A DNA stretch of 64,000 bases. Source: Bacteroidaceae bacterium (GTDB taxonomy: Bacteria > Bacteroidota > Bacteroidia > Bacteroidales > Bacteroidaceae). Of this stretch, positions 1 to 8,348 are shown one piece after another. Numbering within the stretch: the first letter of the stretch is position 1; every line of letters starts with the position of its first letter. The notes beneath the pieces were generated by a model. The model ran no database searches, was not told where the DNA came from, and saw only the letters and a program-made list of their open reading frames with translations. The DNA is taken from positions 62,001 to 126,000 of the forward strand of contig JAGBFX010000014.1 of NCBI GenBank assembly GCA_017936265.1. Direction: 5' to 3'. The translations under genes and the position numbers were made by a program.

Positions 1-777
1 GGCATAGGCACGTCTCATCCTCTCGGGGGTCCTGCGTGGCCAACGGTCAACTACGGCAATATCAGCCCCGTCCTTTGGAGTGTGTTGCGGATAATAGGCA
101 TCCCCTTCGATGTGCTCGCCACACTCTTGTTCCCAAGTCTCAAGGAAAATACGCTGGAGCTCATTGACCGCTTCGCCGGTAACCCTCGCATGCACGTCGC
201 GCCACTCTCCCAACCCCTCAATTCCATTGAGGTAATAGTCGGCCACATTGATACCTCCCGTATATCCGATCTTGCCGTCAATGACTACAATTTTGCGGTG
301 GTCGCGTGAAAATGCGTGGTTTATCCATGGGAAGCGTATCGGGTCGAACTTGACAATCTGGATACCCTGTGCCCTTATAGCCTCAAGGTCCTTGTTCTTA
401 AGCGGGCTGTCGTTGGACATGTTTCCGAACGCGTCGAACATAGCACGTACCTCGACACCTTCCCTGACTTTCTTCACAAGAGCCTCGATAAGCACTTTGT
501 TGATTGAGTCGTTGCGGAAATTGAAATATTCAAGGTGTATATGGTGTTTCGCTTTCGAGATATCATCGAGCAGGCTGCCGAACTTCGCATGCGCGCCATT
601 AAGAACCAAGACGTCATTATTCTTGGTATAAGGGATGTTCTTCTCTTTGATGTATCCGATGAATGCCGAGTCGGAATATTCGTGGTTACTGCGCTCGATA
701 GCCACAAAACTGCTGCACGACGCCAACGACAGCGCCGAGCAGAGAATCAGGAACGGATAGAACAGTTTTCTCCTCAT
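1..777 (-). CDS. Phospholipase D-family lipoprotein (cardiolipin synthase-like), 3' end cut by window edge
   Basis: The frame is open from ATG at 777 to the window edge, giving 259 residues of a longer protein. The N-terminus is a lipoprotein signal (LSLASC, Cys21). A PLD/cardiolipin-synthase N-terminal region follows, and the first HKD motif is complete: H160, K162, D167 in DHRKIVVIDG, then the glycine pair YTGG and INVADYY. Members of this superfamily normally carry two HKD motifs; the second would lie outside the window. Cardiolipin synthases join phosphatidylglycerol molecules at the membrane, but related PLD enzymes can be phospholipases or nucleases. A lipid anchor is unusual for classical Cls, so the exact substrate is left open. 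The gene stands alone here, with no partner directly upstream. Confidence 0.88.
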   Translation of the reverse strand, partial: MRRKLFYPFLILCSALSLASCSSFVAIERSNHEYSDSAFIGYIKEKNIPYTKNNDVLVLNGAHAKFGSLLDDISKAKHHIHLEYFNFRNDSINKVLIEALVKKVREGVEVRAMFDAFGNMSNDSPLKNKDLEAIRAQGIQIVKFDPIRFPWINHAFSRDHRKIVVIDGKIGYTGGINVADYYLNGIEGLGEWRDVHARVTGEAVNELQRIFLETWEQECGEHIEGDAYYPQHTPKDGADIAVVDRWPRRTPERMRRAYA

Positions 778-905
778 TTGTACTCTAGAACACGATGATT
801 CTGCACATTGATTGCAAAAGTCCTGCGAAGTTACAAAAAAATAGGGAGATATCTTTTCCTAAAGCATCTGTTTATTGTCAATTATCCAATATCAGTCCCG
901 ACATT

Positions 906-1502
906 TCAATTCTCTTCCGTCAACTCCCTAATCTGAGCAAGCATCGCGTCAATCTTACCGAGAGTCCTGAAATGTATCTTCAATCCTATGATTCCACCGA
1001 TGACAGCTCCGACGGCCATACCTATCATGAGGCTTAACCCGATGCCTCTCATGGGTATTACATACAGTGTTTCATAGCTCATGGCCGAGAGCCACAGAAG
1101 GACGACAGGCACTGCAAACCATAGCCAGCGGGCATATTGTCTCCTGAGTCTTACGAGGTCGTATGTCTCTTTTATAAGGTCGGCGCTAAGTTCTTTTGCC
1201 TTCAGCAGATTCTTGTGCTGAAGATACGTGGCCGCTGTGCAGACAAGCAGCATGACAAGTGTCGCAGCCTGCATATAAATCGAGTAACCATAATGGTGCA
1301 GCATCCATAGGCAATAGATGGCGGCAAAAAGGCCTATGAAAATCATTCTTACAGCCGTCCGGTTTATATCATCGAGCTTACCTTTGATTGCCTTACGCAA
1401 ATGCTGTTCCTTGACAATCTCCTGCCTCTCGAGTTTCTCTTTCAGAAGAGTCATCTGAGCCTTCATGCTATCGAGCTCGTTATACATTGAATTCTTATCC
1501 AT
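906..1502 (-). CDS. Membrane protein of unknown function encoded with an ECF sigma factor
   Basis: 198 residues. A hydrophilic, coiled-coil-like N-terminus (about residues 1-45, rich in Lys, Glu and Leu) is followed by two pairs of hydrophobic segments (about 50-70 and 78-95, then 122-140 and 150-170) separated by a charged stretch. No enzymatic motif is visible. It starts 11 nt after the stop of the ECF sigma gene on the same strand, so the two are almost certainly co-transcribed and translated in sequence. By position it is a candidate membrane sensor or anti-sigma partner. It lacks a recognisable zinc-finger anti-sigma domain, so this role is inferred from context only. Confidence 0.8.
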   Translation of the reverse strand: MDKNSMYNELDSMKAQMTLLKEKLERQEIVKEQHLRKAIKGKLDDINRTAVRMIFIGLFAAIYCLWMLHHYGYSIYMQAATLVMLLVCTAATYLQHKNLLKAKELSADLIKETYDLVRLRRQYARWLWFAVPVVLLWLSAMSYETLYVIPMRGIGLSLMIGMAVGAVIGGIIGLKIHFRTLGKIDAMLAQIRELTEEN

Positions 1503-1513
1503 GGCTATCGCGT

Positions 1514-1990
1514 TTAAGACATTTTTTTAAGTTGTTCACGTATTCTCACAAGGCGCACCGATACGTTCTTGGCGCTTATACCCACTATTGCGCCAATCTC
1601 TTCGTAACTGAGGTTCTCGAGCCAAAGCAGGACAATGGCCCTATCGAAATGGCCCAACCTGCATATGCGGTCACGCAGCATCCTTATCTGGCGCGTGTCT
1701 TCATCGCTGTCTTCAAAGAGGTTTATCTCCATTGACAACGGTACGGCCTCTCCCCTTTTGTTCTTCTTTCTCTCGGCAGTTATGCATGTGTTCAGACTGA
1801 CACGCCATATCCATGTCTTGATATCACACTGGCCACGGAACTTCGCGAATCCTTTCCACATGTTTATCAATGTATCCTGGAAGAGGTCGGCAACCTCATC
1901 GGCATCATTGGAGAACATGTAGCACACGGTATAAATCGTGCTGCGATGCCTCCTTACGACCGCCTCGAATTCTTTCTCAAGATTATCCAT
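1514..1990 (-). CDS. ECF RNA polymerase sigma factor
   Basis: 158 residues, the normal size of an ECF sigma factor. Region 2 is seen in the segment with DEVADLFQDTLINMW, which recalls the conserved DxxQDxF-type core-binding helix, followed by TWIWRVSLN. Region 4 is the C-terminal helix-turn-helix (LSYEEIGAIVGISAKNVSVR). The ATG at 1990 follows a purine-rich stretch. It heads a two-gene unit with the four-helix membrane protein. The target regulon cannot be read from the window. Family assignment is secure; the stimulus is unknown. Confidence 0.93.
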   Translation of the reverse strand: MDNLEKEFEAVVRRHRSTIYTVCYMFSNDADEVADLFQDTLINMWKGFAKFRGQCDIKTWIWRVSLNTCITAERKKNKRGEAVPLSMEINLFEDSDEDTRQIRMLRDRICRLGHFDRAIVLLWLENLSYEEIGAIVGISAKNVSVRLVRIREQLKKMS

Positions 1991-2083
1991 ATAAGAAGAT
2001 TTTTATACTCTGCTTTCCAATCATTAGACGCCGGTAATTCCCGAAAACTACAATAGTGTGCAGAAATCATTCAAAAAAATAAC

Positions 2084-2143
2084 GGCATACTCTCTTGCAT
2101 TGCCAGTAATCGACAATCATCGGCAAAAGCAAGAGAGTATGCC
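2084..2143 (-). terminator. Rho-independent terminator with nested inner stem, downstream of the MalY-type gene
   Basis: A perfect 15-bp stem (GGCATACTCTCTTGC with its complement) encloses a loop carrying a second 5-bp stem (TTGCC/GGCAA). On the minus strand it is followed by a T-rich run (TTATTTTTTT). It lies 22 nt after the stop codon of the PLP enzyme. The loop resembles that of the element at 32261-32323. Confidence 0.85.
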
Positions 2144-2165
2144 ATTAAACGATATCAACAAACGG

Positions 2166-3341
2166 TTATCGGCAAATCTTGTCGTACGCGCTCTTTATCT
2201 GCCCGAGCGCCTTCTTCAGTACTGAACGTGGACAACCGAGATTCATGCGCATGAAACCTGAACCACCCTCGCCGAACGTTGCACCGTCATTCATTCCCAC
2301 CTTAGCTTCGCGTATGAAGAACCCGACAAGCTCATCATGCGGCAACCCGAGACCGCGTGCGTCAAGAAATACAAGGAATGAAGCCTGTGGGCGAATCATG
2401 TCCAATTTAGGCATATTGGCCTTGAGAAAATCCTCCATATAATCGATGTTAGCCTCGACATACTCGAGCATCTGGGAAAGCCACTCATCACCCTCGTTAT
2501 AGGCAGTCGCTACAGGAGCGGTAGCGAACAGATGTGCCGAATCAAGTTCGTTCTTGCGCAAGAACTCATTGTACTGCTTGCGTAACCCCTCATTCTGTAT
2601 AATATGGTACGAACTTTTGAGGCCTGCGATGTTGAAGGTCTTGCTTGCAGCCATGAATGTTATGCTGTTGTTCTTGGCATCATCGCTGACCGTTGCGAAT
2701 GGAGTGTGCGTGAAACCTTTGAGTGTCATGTCGCAGTGTATCTCATCGCTGACTATGAGTACATTGTTCTGCACACAGATATCGCACATCCTTTGCAGTT
2801 TGGCCTTGCTCCACACACGGCCGCACGGGTTATGGGGATTACATAGCAGGAATAGTTTGCAGCCTTTGACTTTTTCCTCAAAGTCGGTAAAGTCAACCTC
2901 AAGCTGACCGTTGACAAGCTTCAGAGGGTTTGTCACAAGAGTACGCCCAAGCTCTTTTGTGACATTGTGATATGGAGGATATACCGGTGGCTGGATAAGT
3001 ACCTTGTCACCAGGTTCTGTAAAACACTGCAGTGCAAAAGAGATTGCAGGTACGACACCACCCACGAAGCCAATCTCCTCGGAGCTCACATCCCATCCGT
3101 AGCGGCGTGACACCCAGTTCTGTATCGCCGGTTTCCAACTGCTGTTGGTGAATGTATAGCCAAGCACTTCATGCTCAAGCCTCTTGCGTATGGTTTCAAC
3201 AATGAAAGGCGGCGTCTTGAAGTCCATGTCGGCAATCCACATAGGAATTACATCCTCGGTACCGAATATCTCTTTCACATTGTCAAACTTAAAACAGTCC
3301 GTATGTTCGCGCGGAACAATTTCGTCAAAATCGTATTTCAT
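2166..3341 (-). CDS. MalY/PatB-family PLP-dependent C-S lyase / aminotransferase
   Basis: 391 residues, fold-type I PLP enzyme of the MalY/PatB group. Visible marks are the N-terminal PMWIADMDF motif typical of this group, NPHNPCGRVW (168-177), SDEIHCD (198-204, with the Asp that contacts the PLP ring) and SKTFNIAGLK with K234 as the probable Schiff-base lysine. Characterised relatives cleave cystathionine or cysteine to pyruvate, ammonia and a thiol or sulfide; some act as aminotransferases. The gene overlaps the end of the upstream ABC ATPase gene by 17 nt, so translation is likely coupled. It is the last gene of a three-gene operon ended by the hairpin at 2084-2143. Confidence 0.9.
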   Translation of the reverse strand: MKYDFDEIVPREHTDCFKFDNVKEIFGTEDVIPMWIADMDFKTPPFIVETIRKRLEHEVLGYTFTNSSWKPAIQNWVSRRYGWDVSSEEIGFVGGVVPAISFALQCFTEPGDKVLIQPPVYPPYHNVTKELGRTLVTNPLKLVNGQLEVDFTDFEEKVKGCKLFLLCNPHNPCGRVWSKAKLQRMCDICVQNNVLIVSDEIHCDMTLKGFTHTPFATVSDDAKNNSITFMAASKTFNIAGLKSSYHIIQNEGLRKQYNEFLRKNELDSAHLFATAPVATAYNEGDEWLSQMLEYVEANIDYMEDFLKANMPKLDMIRPQASFLVFLDARGLGLPHDELVGFFIREAKVGMNDGATFGEGGSGFMRMNLGCPRSVLKKALGQIKSAYDKICR

Positions 3342-4125
3342 TTTCCTGTTTGATTTCTATTCTTTTCTCCTTAATATTATAAACAACCCCTTCATCATCA
3401 AGGAAAGTATTCAGCGCCCCGCTCTGCGACAGTTCATCAACGGTACCGGTCATGAGCTTGCCGCCGTTCATCAGCCATATCCTGTCGGCCATGCGCAGTG
3501 CGATATCCACATCATGGGTAGAAACAATTATCCCTTTCTTCTCATTCCTTGCCACACGCACCAGCAAACGCATCAGATGTACCTTACTGGGATAATCAAG
3601 ATAGGCGGTCGGTTCATCTAACATTATGACGGCAGTCTGCTGTGCAAGAGCCTTGGCAATCATGCATTTCTGTCTCTCGCCGTCGCTCAGCGCCGCAATA
3701 TCACGCAGGGCAAACTTCTCAATGCCCATTGCCTTCATTGCTTCTGCTGCTACAGCCTTGTCATTATCGGACAACACTCCGAGAAAGTTAGTATATGGCG
3801 TACGGCCCAACGAGACAAGTTCCCTCACGCTCATGTTTGCGACTGATGAGGTATCAGTAAGCACCACAGCCATTTTCCTTGCGAGCTGTGACATAGAGAT
3901 AGACTCCAGAGGTGTACCGTCATATGTTATTGAACCACCCAATGGGCTGTTATATGCTGCGAGCGTACGCAGGAGAGTTGACTTTCCCGCACCGTTCCTG
4001 CCTATTAGCGCTACAAGCTCGCCCTTGCCGAGCGAGGCGTTTATACCGTCTGCAACGGTATAAACGCCTCTTTTGCCTGTATAGCCTATCGACAAATCCT
4101 TTATGCCGAGTGCAGTATCAGTCAT
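3325..4125 (-). CDS. ABC transporter ATP-binding protein of the iron-siderophore/B12 (FecE/BtuD) type
   Basis: 266 residues from ATG 4125. Walker A GRNGAGKST (42-50), signature LSDGE (146-150), Walker B VIMLDE (166-171) and the switch histidine in STHD (H204) are all intact, so the ATPase should be active. The fold is that of the ATPase of metal-chelate importers. I chose ATG 4125 over an in-frame GTG at 4143 because it forms a TGATG stop-start junction with the upstream peptidase gene and has GGAG at good spacing. No permease or binding-protein gene is present here, so its membrane partners must be encoded elsewhere. Substrate specificity is not determinable. Confidence 0.9.
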   Translation of the reverse strand: MTDTALGIKDLSIGYTGKRGVYTVADGINASLGKGELVALIGRNGAGKSTLLRTLAAYNSPLGGSITYDGTPLESISMSQLARKMAVVLTDTSSVANMSVRELVSLGRTPYTNFLGVLSDNDKAVAAEAMKAMGIEKFALRDIAALSDGERQKCMIAKALAQQTAVIMLDEPTAYLDYPSKVHLMRLLVRVARNEKKGIIVSTHDVDIALRMADRIWLMNGGKLMTGTVDELSQSGALNTFLDDEGVVYNIKEKRIEIKQENEIRF

Positions 4126-5426
4126 CACTTGTACTCCATCCACTCATTAAGCTGCTCGAGAATCTCGTTCTTCATATCCTCGGGCATGTTGAGAATGCGT
4201 GCGGTATGGCTTCCGCCGGGCTGTATGAACACCTTCACGTTCTTTTTGTTACGGTCGCGCATCCATGTGATACCGCTTGCAGTCCATGGGTCAACCTCAC
4301 CGTAGATGAGAATCATCTTGGGGTCGTTTTCGGTGTAGAAGTCCGTAACGAAGCGATAGTTGCTGTCATCGAACTTGACATCGGCAAACTCCTCGGGAAG
4401 AAGCACGCGTTTCAAATAGCCCTCAATATCCTCCTCGTTGACATACTTGTGGAAAGGCTCGATATTATAACCGTAATATCCGAAGTCCTTCACAGCCTGA
4501 ACGAAGAAAGATTCAATGCTGTTCTCTGCCGCGAAATAGTCGGGGCCGCACATCTTGATGAAGTAGTCTACAATTGTCTTGTCATCGGAATCAAGCGCCG
4601 GTATTGTGCTTACCGGTGTACCCCACTGCCACATAGAGAACTGATACTCAAGTACCAGAAGGTCATAGATGGTAGAAGACGGTACGCGGAACACGAGTCC
4701 CTTCTCGTTGCAGTAGTCATCGAACATAGGCAACAGACGCTCCTTGCGCTCAAAAAGCTCTATCTGGAAATTGCGGATAGCATCGCGGTTCGCCTTGGTG
4801 GATACACGCTCAAGGAATGACTCATGACGGCCATCCTCCACAGCACCGCTCAAAGGACCTACATAAGGTACAGAGACATCAAGGTCCTCGGGATAGTATG
4901 CGCGGAGGAAAATCGATGTAGAACCGCCCTTGCTGATACCTGTCGATGCCCATTTCTTGTTGTAGAAAGGCTTGAAAGAGGTAATGATTCTGTGGTAGTC
5001 CTCCATTGAGTTCGCAATGGTCAGATACTCCCAGTTGCACGGCTCGGGAGTAGACTCAAGAAAATAACGGTACTCCACAAAGATGATGTTGGCATCCATT
5101 ATCTTCGTCAGCTCCTCCATGTAGCGGGGATTGTTGAATGCATAGTCGGCACCATAGCCCTCGGTAACCAGTACGACCGGACGGTCATATCCACGGTGTC
5201 CGAGCATCACACGCTGCTCGAATGTGCCTGTTGACGGGTTCTTCGGGTCAAGCAACTGTGTAAACTTCATAAGATAGTACTGACGTGTTGTGTCAGCCTT
5301 CTCAATCTTCTCGAAACTCTTTACATGCTCAATGCTCTTGAGCATTTTTTCAATCTCATTGACCTGTGCTGTTGCTGCAAAAGCGACAAACAGGAACGAG
5401 AGCAGGAATAAAAATCTTCTGTTCAT
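4125..5426 (-). CDS. Secreted S37-family (PS-10-like) serine aminopeptidase
   Basis: 433 residues with a Sec signal peptide (about 1-20, cleavage near AATA-Q). The alpha/beta-hydrolase elements are GISKGG with nucleophile S165, VDPW with D379, and GGSHTAR with H407, in the order Ser-Asp-His expected for peptidase family S37. Family members remove tripeptides from N-termini; exported forms probably help digest external peptides. It is the first gene of an operon with an ABC ATPase and a MalY-type lyase, joined by a TGATG junction. A perfect TTTG-N19-TAATTTTG promoter lies upstream. Confidence 0.9.
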   Translation of the reverse strand: MNRRFLFLLSFLFVAFAATAQVNEIEKMLKSIEHVKSFEKIEKADTTRQYYLMKFTQLLDPKNPSTGTFEQRVMLGHRGYDRPVVLVTEGYGADYAFNNPRYMEELTKIMDANIIFVEYRYFLESTPEPCNWEYLTIANSMEDYHRIITSFKPFYNKKWASTGISKGGSTSIFLRAYYPEDLDVSVPYVGPLSGAVEDGRHESFLERVSTKANRDAIRNFQIELFERKERLLPMFDDYCNEKGLVFRVPSSTIYDLLVLEYQFSMWQWGTPVSTIPALDSDDKTIVDYFIKMCGPDYFAAENSIESFFVQAVKDFGYYGYNIEPFHKYVNEEDIEGYLKRVLLPEEFADVKFDDSNYRFVTDFYTENDPKMILIYGEVDPWTASGITWMRDRNKKNVKVFIQPGGSHTARILNMPEDMKNEILEQLNEWMEYK

Positions 5427-5480
5427 ATCATATTGAATTATTATAGACGGATATATCTACATCAATTGTACAATATTTTA

Positions 5481-5511
5481 CAAAATTAAGCAAAGTTGGG
5501 AGCAATGCAAA
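5481..5511 (-). promoter_or_regulatory. Bacteroidetes-type promoter for the S37 peptidase operon
   Basis: On the minus strand TTTG (5511-5508), 19 nt, then TAATTTTG (5488-5481). Both boxes match the consensus exactly. Transcription should start near 5475, leaving a leader of about 50 nt. Confidence 0.8.
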
Positions 5512-5666
5512 ATTATCCGCGCTTTTTTAAAGGCTATGATGAAACGCCAACCGACACTTTGCGGCAGAAAATCGTTTTTTAAGAAGTAAAGGGAGTAAAT
5601 AAAGCAGAATACATGGAATAATCTTTAAAACATCTTAACAGACTACATTATATATTATATTTTGAG

Positions 5667-5674
5667 TAATTTTG
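5667..5674 (+). promoter_or_regulatory. Probable -7 box of the DUF5686 gene
   Basis: TAATTTTG is an exact -7 match. No good -33 TTTG stands 19-20 nt upstream. The box lies inside the longest possible reading frame (TTG at 5662), which supports the downstream ATG at 5722 as the true start. Confidence 0.5.
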
Positions 5675-5721
5675 CAAAAATTTACGCGGTACTAAAAATA
5701 AGAGCCACGTTAGATAGATTA

Positions 5722-8301
5722 ATGATGAATAGAACCGGATATATTTTCCATATACTTTTGCTCGTTATGCTTCCCTTGCAGCTTCTTGCACAGGGAGAAA
5801 AGACACGCATATACGGCAAGATAACCGATGCCGGCAACAAGGAACCGCTGCCATACGCATCGGTGCGTATAAGCCGCACATCAATAGGCAGTAGCAGCGA
5901 CAACAACGGCAACTTCTCGTTCTATGCCCCAGCCATGCGCGATACGCTAATTGTCTCGAGCGTAGGCTATCAGGAGAAGCGCATAGCACTGTCGGCGAAG
6001 ACACGCTTGCCGATAAAGGTTTCACTGAAACCGGCCGACTACACCTTGTCGGAGCTTACCGTAAAGCCGAAGAAAGAGAAATACAGGAAGAAGGATAACC
6101 CCGCTGTAGCGCTCGCAAGGGAGATTATAAGAAAACGCGATGACAACTCGCCAAAGAACAAGGAGTATTACAGCCGTGACCGCCATGAAAAGCTCAATGT
6201 CGCAATAAACAACTTCAATGCCGAGAGCAGAAACCACTTCGGCAAGCAGTTTGCCTTTTTGGAGCAGTATATCGACACCTCGCACATATCGGGCGAACCG
6301 ATACTCCACATTTCGGCACGTGAGCTCATTGCTACCGACTATTACAGAAAAGAGCCCGAGCGTGAGCGTCAGCATGTCAAGGGCAGAAAAAGGAACGGTA
6401 TCGATGACATGTTCTCTACAGGAGAGATTGAGGCTTTGTATGAAGAGACATTCAAGGACGTTGACATTTTCCAGGACAACATCTCGCTGTTCGGCAACAA
6501 GTTCATAAGTCCTCTCTCTAAACTGGGCCCGACGTTCTACAAGTACTACATCATGGACACCATCGCCATGAATGGCGAGGATTGCATTGACCTTGCTTTC
6601 ACGCCGTTCAATGTAGAGTCCTTCGGTTTTACAGGTCACATATATGTAACGACCGATTCAGGACGTTTCGTGAAATCGGTGCAGATGAATGTGCCGCATG
6701 ACATAAACATGAACTTTGTGGAGTACATGAACATTAAGCAGGACTTCAGCCGCCAGGAAGACGGCACACGCATACTCGACAAAGAGACTCTTACAGCAGA
6801 GTTGAAGCTTGTGAATGCCCTCAACGGATTCTATGCCCACAGAGAGGTTGCATACGACAATTACTGTTTCGAGAGCAATGAGTTCGGGCAGCGCATCCTT
6901 GACAACCCTGCAAAAGTCATCGAGGACAATAACTCCATGAAGAAGGATGATGATTTCTGGAATGCAAACCGCATAAATGAGGTCAGCGACAAGGAGCTGT
7001 CTGTTGCCAGGATGATGCAGGAACTGCGTAACAACCCGTTCTACTACTGGACCGAGAAATTCGTTTCATTCCTTTTTACGGGTTGGGTGCCAATCAGGGA
7101 GCATGAACCTCCGGTTTTCTACGGCCCTGTAAATACATCTGTCAGCTACAACGAGCTGGAGGGGTGGCGTCTGCGTACAGGAGCCATGACGTCGGCCTAT
7201 CTGCATCCGCATCTGTTCGGCCGTTTCTTTGTGGCATACGGACTGAAGGACCATAAATGGAAATATATGGGAGAACTGGAGTACTCGTTCAAGGAGAAGA
7301 AGGAGCACCCCAATGAGTTCCCTATCCACTCGCTCAAGCTACACTATGAGAGTGACATATTCCAGTATGGCCAGAGCTACCTCTACACGAACAAGGACAA
7401 CATCTTCCTCAGTTTCAAGCGCGAGAAGGACAACAAGATTGGCTACCTGAAACTGGGAGAACTGACTTACAAACGTGAGTTCTATAACAATTTCTCGTAC
7501 TATGTTACACTGCGCAACAGGATAGACATCGCGAGCCGCCTCATACCGTTCGAGCGTACAGCGACCGTTGACGGAGTAACTACAAGCACATTCGTCGAAG
7601 ACCTTAACCAGTCGGAAGTGGAGATTGGACTCCGATACGCGCCGAACGAGAAATTTACGCAGAGCAAATGGAACAGGCACTCAATCCTGCCAGAACACCC
7701 TGTATACACGCTGAAACACAGAATGGGCGTAAAAGGCGTCCTTGGCAGCGACCTTAATTATCACTATACAGAGGCCAGTTTCCGGAAGAGATTCTGGTTT
7801 TCGGCTTTCGGATATACCGATTGCATCCTTAAAGCCGGAAAAGTATGGAACAAGGTTCCCTTCCCATTGCTCATCATGCCCAATGCAAACCTGTCGTACA
7901 CCATACAGAAGGAATCATATTCACTCATGAATGCAATGGAGTTCTTCAATGATGAGTTTGCATCATGGGATATAACATACTACATGAATGGACTCGTATT
8001 CAACAGACTGCCGCTCATCCGCAAGCTCAACTGGCGCGAAGTGATAACATTCAAGGGTATGTATGGAAATCTCAGCAAGAAGAACCGCCCCGACCCGCTC
8101 AACACAGGTTCGCTGTTCAAGCTCCCTTACAAAGATGACCAGTACCACTATCTCGGTTCAGAGCCGTACATGGAGCTGGCTTTCGGAATTGAGAACATAT
8201 TCAAGGTTCTGCGTGTAGACTATGTAAGAAGATTGACTTACAACGACCTACCGGGCGTAGACAAATGGGGAATAAGGATACAGTTCCACATCCAGTTCTA
8301 A
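5722..8301 (+). CDS. DUF5686 / carboxypeptidase-regulatory-like outer-membrane protein
   Basis: About 859 residues from ATG 5722 (a second ATG follows at 5725). A signal peptide ends near LLAQG. A CarboxypepD_reg-like beta domain comes next (IYGKITDAGNKEPLPYASV, the usual plug-proximal domain of Bacteroidetes surface proteins). The remaining roughly 700 residues match the DUF5686 type, with many aromatic, alternating strands toward the C-terminus and a terminal Phe (IQFHIQF), suggesting an outer-membrane beta-barrel. Its molecular function is unknown. The TTG at 5662 is rejected because it would place the promoter box inside the gene. It is divergent from the S37 operon and convergent with the C11 peptidase. 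Confidence 0.88.
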   Translation: MMNRTGYIFHILLLVMLPLQLLAQGEKTRIYGKITDAGNKEPLPYASVRISRTSIGSSSDNNGNFSFYAPAMRDTLIVSSVGYQEKRIALSAKTRLPIKVSLKPADYTLSELTVKPKKEKYRKKDNPAVALAREIIRKRDDNSPKNKEYYSRDRHEKLNVAINNFNAESRNHFGKQFAFLEQYIDTSHISGEPILHISARELIATDYYRKEPERERQHVKGRKRNGIDDMFSTGEIEALYEETFKDVDIFQDNISLFGNKFISPLSKLGPTFYKYYIMDTIAMNGEDCIDLAFTPFNVESFGFTGHIYVTTDSGRFVKSVQMNVPHDINMNFVEYMNIKQDFSRQEDGTRILDKETLTAELKLVNALNGFYAHREVAYDNYCFESNEFGQRILDNPAKVIEDNNSMKKDDDFWNANRINEVSDKELSVARMMQELRNNPFYYWTEKFVSFLFTGWVPIREHEPPVFYGPVNTSVSYNELEGWRLRTGAMTSAYLHPHLFGRFFVAYGLKDHKWKYMGELEYSFKEKKEHPNEFPIHSLKLHYESDIFQYGQSYLYTNKDNIFLSFKREKDNKIGYLKLGELTYKREFYNNFSYYVTLRNRIDIASRLIPFERTATVDGVTTSTFVEDLNQSEVEIGLRYAPNEKFTQSKWNRHSILPEHPVYTLKHRMGVKGVLGSDLNYHYTEASFRKRFWFSAFGYTDCILKAGKVWNKVPFPLLIMPNANLSYTIQKESYSLMNAMEFFNDEFASWDITYYMNGLVFNRLPLIRKLNWREVITFKGMYGNLSKKNRPDPLNTGSLFKLPYKDDQYHYLGSEPYMELAFGIENIFKVLRVDYVRRLTYNDLPGVDKWGIRIQFHIQF

Positions 8302-8348
8302 AAGGGGGGGGCCGGCATCATTGCCACTCTGCAGAGCGTTATCCGGGA

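Noticed and set aside
3912..4820. 302-codon plus-strand frame opposite the S37 peptidase and ABC ATPase
   Set aside because: It covers parts of two well-supported genes in antisense and shows no recognisable motif.
8304..8311. Run of eight G residues as a phase-variation tract
   Set aside because: It lies after the DUF5686 stop codon in a short convergent gap, so slippage would change no reading frame or promoter. A similar run near 13910 is also non-coding.
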